The notes under the pieces are model-generated. The model ran no database searches. It was not told the DNA's origin and saw nothing but the letters and a program-made list of their open reading frames with translations. From an uncultured Flavobacteriaceae bacterium (lineage in GTDB: Bacteria > Bacteroidota > Bacteroidia > Flavobacteriales > Flavobacteriaceae): DNA of 17,534 nt. The stretch covers positions 1-17,534 of the forward strand of contig CALGUD010000036.1 in NCBI GenBank assembly GCA_937901915.1, read 5' to 3'. Both the position numbers and the translations under genes were made by a program. Position 1 is the first letter of the stretch, and every line of letters starts with the position of its first letter. Shown here in pieces: positions 16,962 to 17,534 of this stretch.

Positions 16962-16969
16962 AGTGAAAA

Positions 16970-16985
16970 CCCTTATAATAAAGGG
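16970..16985 (-). terminator. Weak hairpin upstream of the eCIS promoter
   Basis: CCCTT and AAGGG form a 5-bp stem around a six-base AT loop, followed on the minus strand by TTTTC. It lies between the truncated nuclease gene and the promoter, so it may be a weak terminator insulating the operon. The stem is short and confidence is low. Confidence 0.25.
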
Positions 16986-17036
16986 GAAATATCTGTGTTG
17001 AGGTATTAAAAAATTTACTATTTTATAACAACAGAA

Positions 17037-17180
17037 TTAATAGTTATCAGCAGCAGCTTTAGTGAAATTTGTTTTAAAATAATGCTCATTGTGCTGTTTA
17101 AGCCTATTTTGAGGATTTTCAGTCTCTCCAACATAGTATTTATCGATGTTTTTAGAGTATATGATGTATAGAAAATGCAT
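17037..17180 (-). pseudogene. Truncated duplicate of the GIY-YIG nuclease gene
   Basis: ATG at 17180 opens 47 residues (MHFLYIIYSKNIDKYYVGET to KAAADNY). It has the GIY-YIG N-terminal pattern: LYIIYS, then DKYYVGET (the YVG of the second motif), and NRLKQHN with the conserved Arg. It matches the neighbouring gene at 17281-17534 residue for residue through KAAAD, then diverges and stops, losing the second half with the catalytic Glu (LERF in the intact copy). It is therefore probably inactive as a nuclease. It lies between a terminator and the eCIS leader, with the break at about 17046. Confidence 0.8.
17046..17155. repeat. Direct repeat copy B (within truncated GIY-YIG)
   Basis: These 110 bases match 17425-17534 with one difference (A at 17100 against G at 17479), a silent change (CTT against CTC in Leu). 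The offset is 379 bases. The left border of identity falls at the GAT codon where the truncated frame diverges; the right end is limited by the window edge for the other copy, so the true repeat is likely longer. Confidence 0.95.
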
Positions 17181-17195
17181 ATTATAAAAATAAAA

Positions 17196-17224
17196 AACCC
17201 TTCAAAACTAGGTTTTAAAGGGTT
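17196..17224 (-). terminator. Strong intrinsic terminator after the GIY-YIG gene
   Basis: Stem AACCCTT/AAGGGTT plus AAAAC/GTTTT with a three-base loop; the one non-Watson-Crick position (17203/17217) is a G-U pair only when read on the minus strand. It is followed on that strand by TTTTATTTTT. It would end transcripts of the intact nuclease gene and shield the truncated copy and the eCIS operon from read-through. Confidence 0.8.
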
Positions 17225-17250
17225 GCACTTTAACTTGGTGGTGCCTCCAG

Positions 17251-17266
17251 CCCCGATTCCTCGGGG
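17251..17266. other. GC-rich tetraloop hairpin between the two GIY-YIG copies
   Basis: CCCCGA and TCGGGG pair perfectly over 6 bp; the loop reads GGAA (a GNRA tetraloop) on the minus strand. It lies 14 bases past the stop of the nuclease gene in a GC-rich stretch (about 17236-17280) unlike its surroundings. Read on the minus strand the flank GGTTCCCCCGAGGAATCGGGG recalls the T-arm end of a tRNA, but the T-loop consensus and acceptor stem are lacking. It may be a small palindromic repeat element of a kind often found beside such genes in Bacteroidetes (from memory, unverified). Confidence 0.45.
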
Positions 17267-17280
17267 GAACCAGGGACACA

Positions 17281-17534
17281 TTATTTTTTTAAAATACTAT
17301 TCAGGATTTCAGGATCTTGTACAACTTTTTCAATAAATTTTCTGCTTTTCATTTTCTTAATGAACCTTTCTAAAAATACAGCATCCTCTTTTGTGTCACA
17401 TTGAAAAGATAATGCAAGTTCCCAATCAGCAGCAGCTTTAGTGAAATTTGTTTTAAAATAATGCTCATTGTGCTGTTTGAGCCTATTTTGAGGATTTTCA
17501 GTCTCTCCAACATAGTATTTATCGATGTTTTTAG
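17281..17534 (-). CDS. GIY-YIG nuclease family protein (start beyond right edge)
   Basis: The last 83 residues are visible: KNIDKYYVGETENPQNRLKQ at the edge, through LERFIKKMKSRKFIEKVV to ILNSILKK and stop at 17281. The YVGET motif, the Arg of NRLKQHN and the catalytic-type Glu of FLERF are all present, with the KKMKSRKFIE helix typical of the small UvrC-N-like GIY-YIG family (about 90-100 residues in total). By comparison with the truncated copy, only about nine residues should be missing (MHFLYIIYS). Such small orphan proteins are common and often multicopy in Bacteroidetes; cellular role is unclear. It is not part of the eCIS machine. Confidence 0.88.
   Translation of the reverse strand, partial: KNIDKYYVGETENPQNRLKQHNEHYFKTNFTKAAADWELALSFQCDTKEDAVFLERFIKKMKSRKFIEKVVQDPEILNSILKK
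17425..17534. repeat. Direct repeat copy A (within intact GIY-YIG)
   Basis: Partner of the repeat at 17046-17155, 109 of 110 bases identical. It covers the N-terminal half of the intact gene and runs into the window edge. Confidence 0.95.

Noticed and set aside
17225..17280. A tRNA gene
   Set aside because: Only a T-arm-like segment is present; there is no anticodon arm, D-arm or acceptor stem.
17018..17281. 87-residue minus-strand ORF
   Set aside because: It runs through the hairpin, the terminator and the truncated nuclease gene in a different frame and has low-complexity content; the GIY-YIG frames explain the same bases.
1..17534. Prophage or type VI secretion locus
   Set aside because: No head, portal, terminase, integrase, lysis or TssJLM-type genes; DUF4255, DUF5908 and paired tube genes are eCIS marks.
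1..17534. CRISPR array or insertion sequence
   Set aside because: No regularly spaced short repeats and no transposase frame were seen; the only long repeat is the GIY-YIG duplication.

Overview
The window is almost entirely one leftward (minus-strand) operon for an extracellular contractile injection system (eCIS), the headless phage-tail-like machine related to the antifeeding prophage (Afp), PVC and MAC particles. The whole baseplate, spike, tube, sheath and cap set is present from about 16882 down to 398, and the first 58 residues of a tape-measure protein run off the left edge. No head, packaging, integration or lysis genes are seen, which argues against a complete prophage. No membrane-complex genes of a classical type VI secretion system are seen either. 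The ATPase (Afp15 type) and any cargo or toxin genes expected in such loci are not in the window; if present they should lie beyond the left edge.

The DNA is AT-rich, genes are packed with TAATG or ATGA junctions, Shine-Dalgarno signals are mostly weak, and the operon is preceded by a match to the Bacteroidetes promoter (TTG, 20 bases, TAnnTTTG). Single sheath, paired tubes and a DUF4255 cap gene placed first also suggest a Bacteroidetes/Flavobacteriia host. This assignment is an inference from composition and gene type; species cannot be named.

Layout in transcription order (right to left): GIY-YIG nuclease gene cut by the right edge (17281-17534), a GGAA-loop hairpin, a strong terminator, a truncated copy of the same nuclease gene (17037-17180), the eCIS promoter and a 12-base palindrome (16909-16961), cap protein DUF4255 (Afp16-like), an unknown 284-residue protein, one sheath with a large insertion, two tube proteins, a DUF5908 mini-protein (Afp6-like), LysM baseplate protein (Afp7-like), VgrG-like spike (Afp8-like), PAAR tip (Afp10-like), gp25-like protein (Afp9-like), two large baseplate wedge proteins (Afp11- and Afp12-like), an 860-residue protein in the Afp13 (fibre) position, a doubtful small ORF overlapping a terminator-like hairpin, and the start of the tape measure (Afp14-like).

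As a machine: PAAR and the VgrG-like protein form the spike; gp25, the two large wedge proteins and the LysM protein build the baseplate; tube proteins polymerise from it to a length set by the tape measure; the sheath wraps the tube; DUF4255 caps the far end. The least understood parts are the 284-residue protein beside the cap, the 860-residue protein, the sheath insertion and the small ORF at 208-411.
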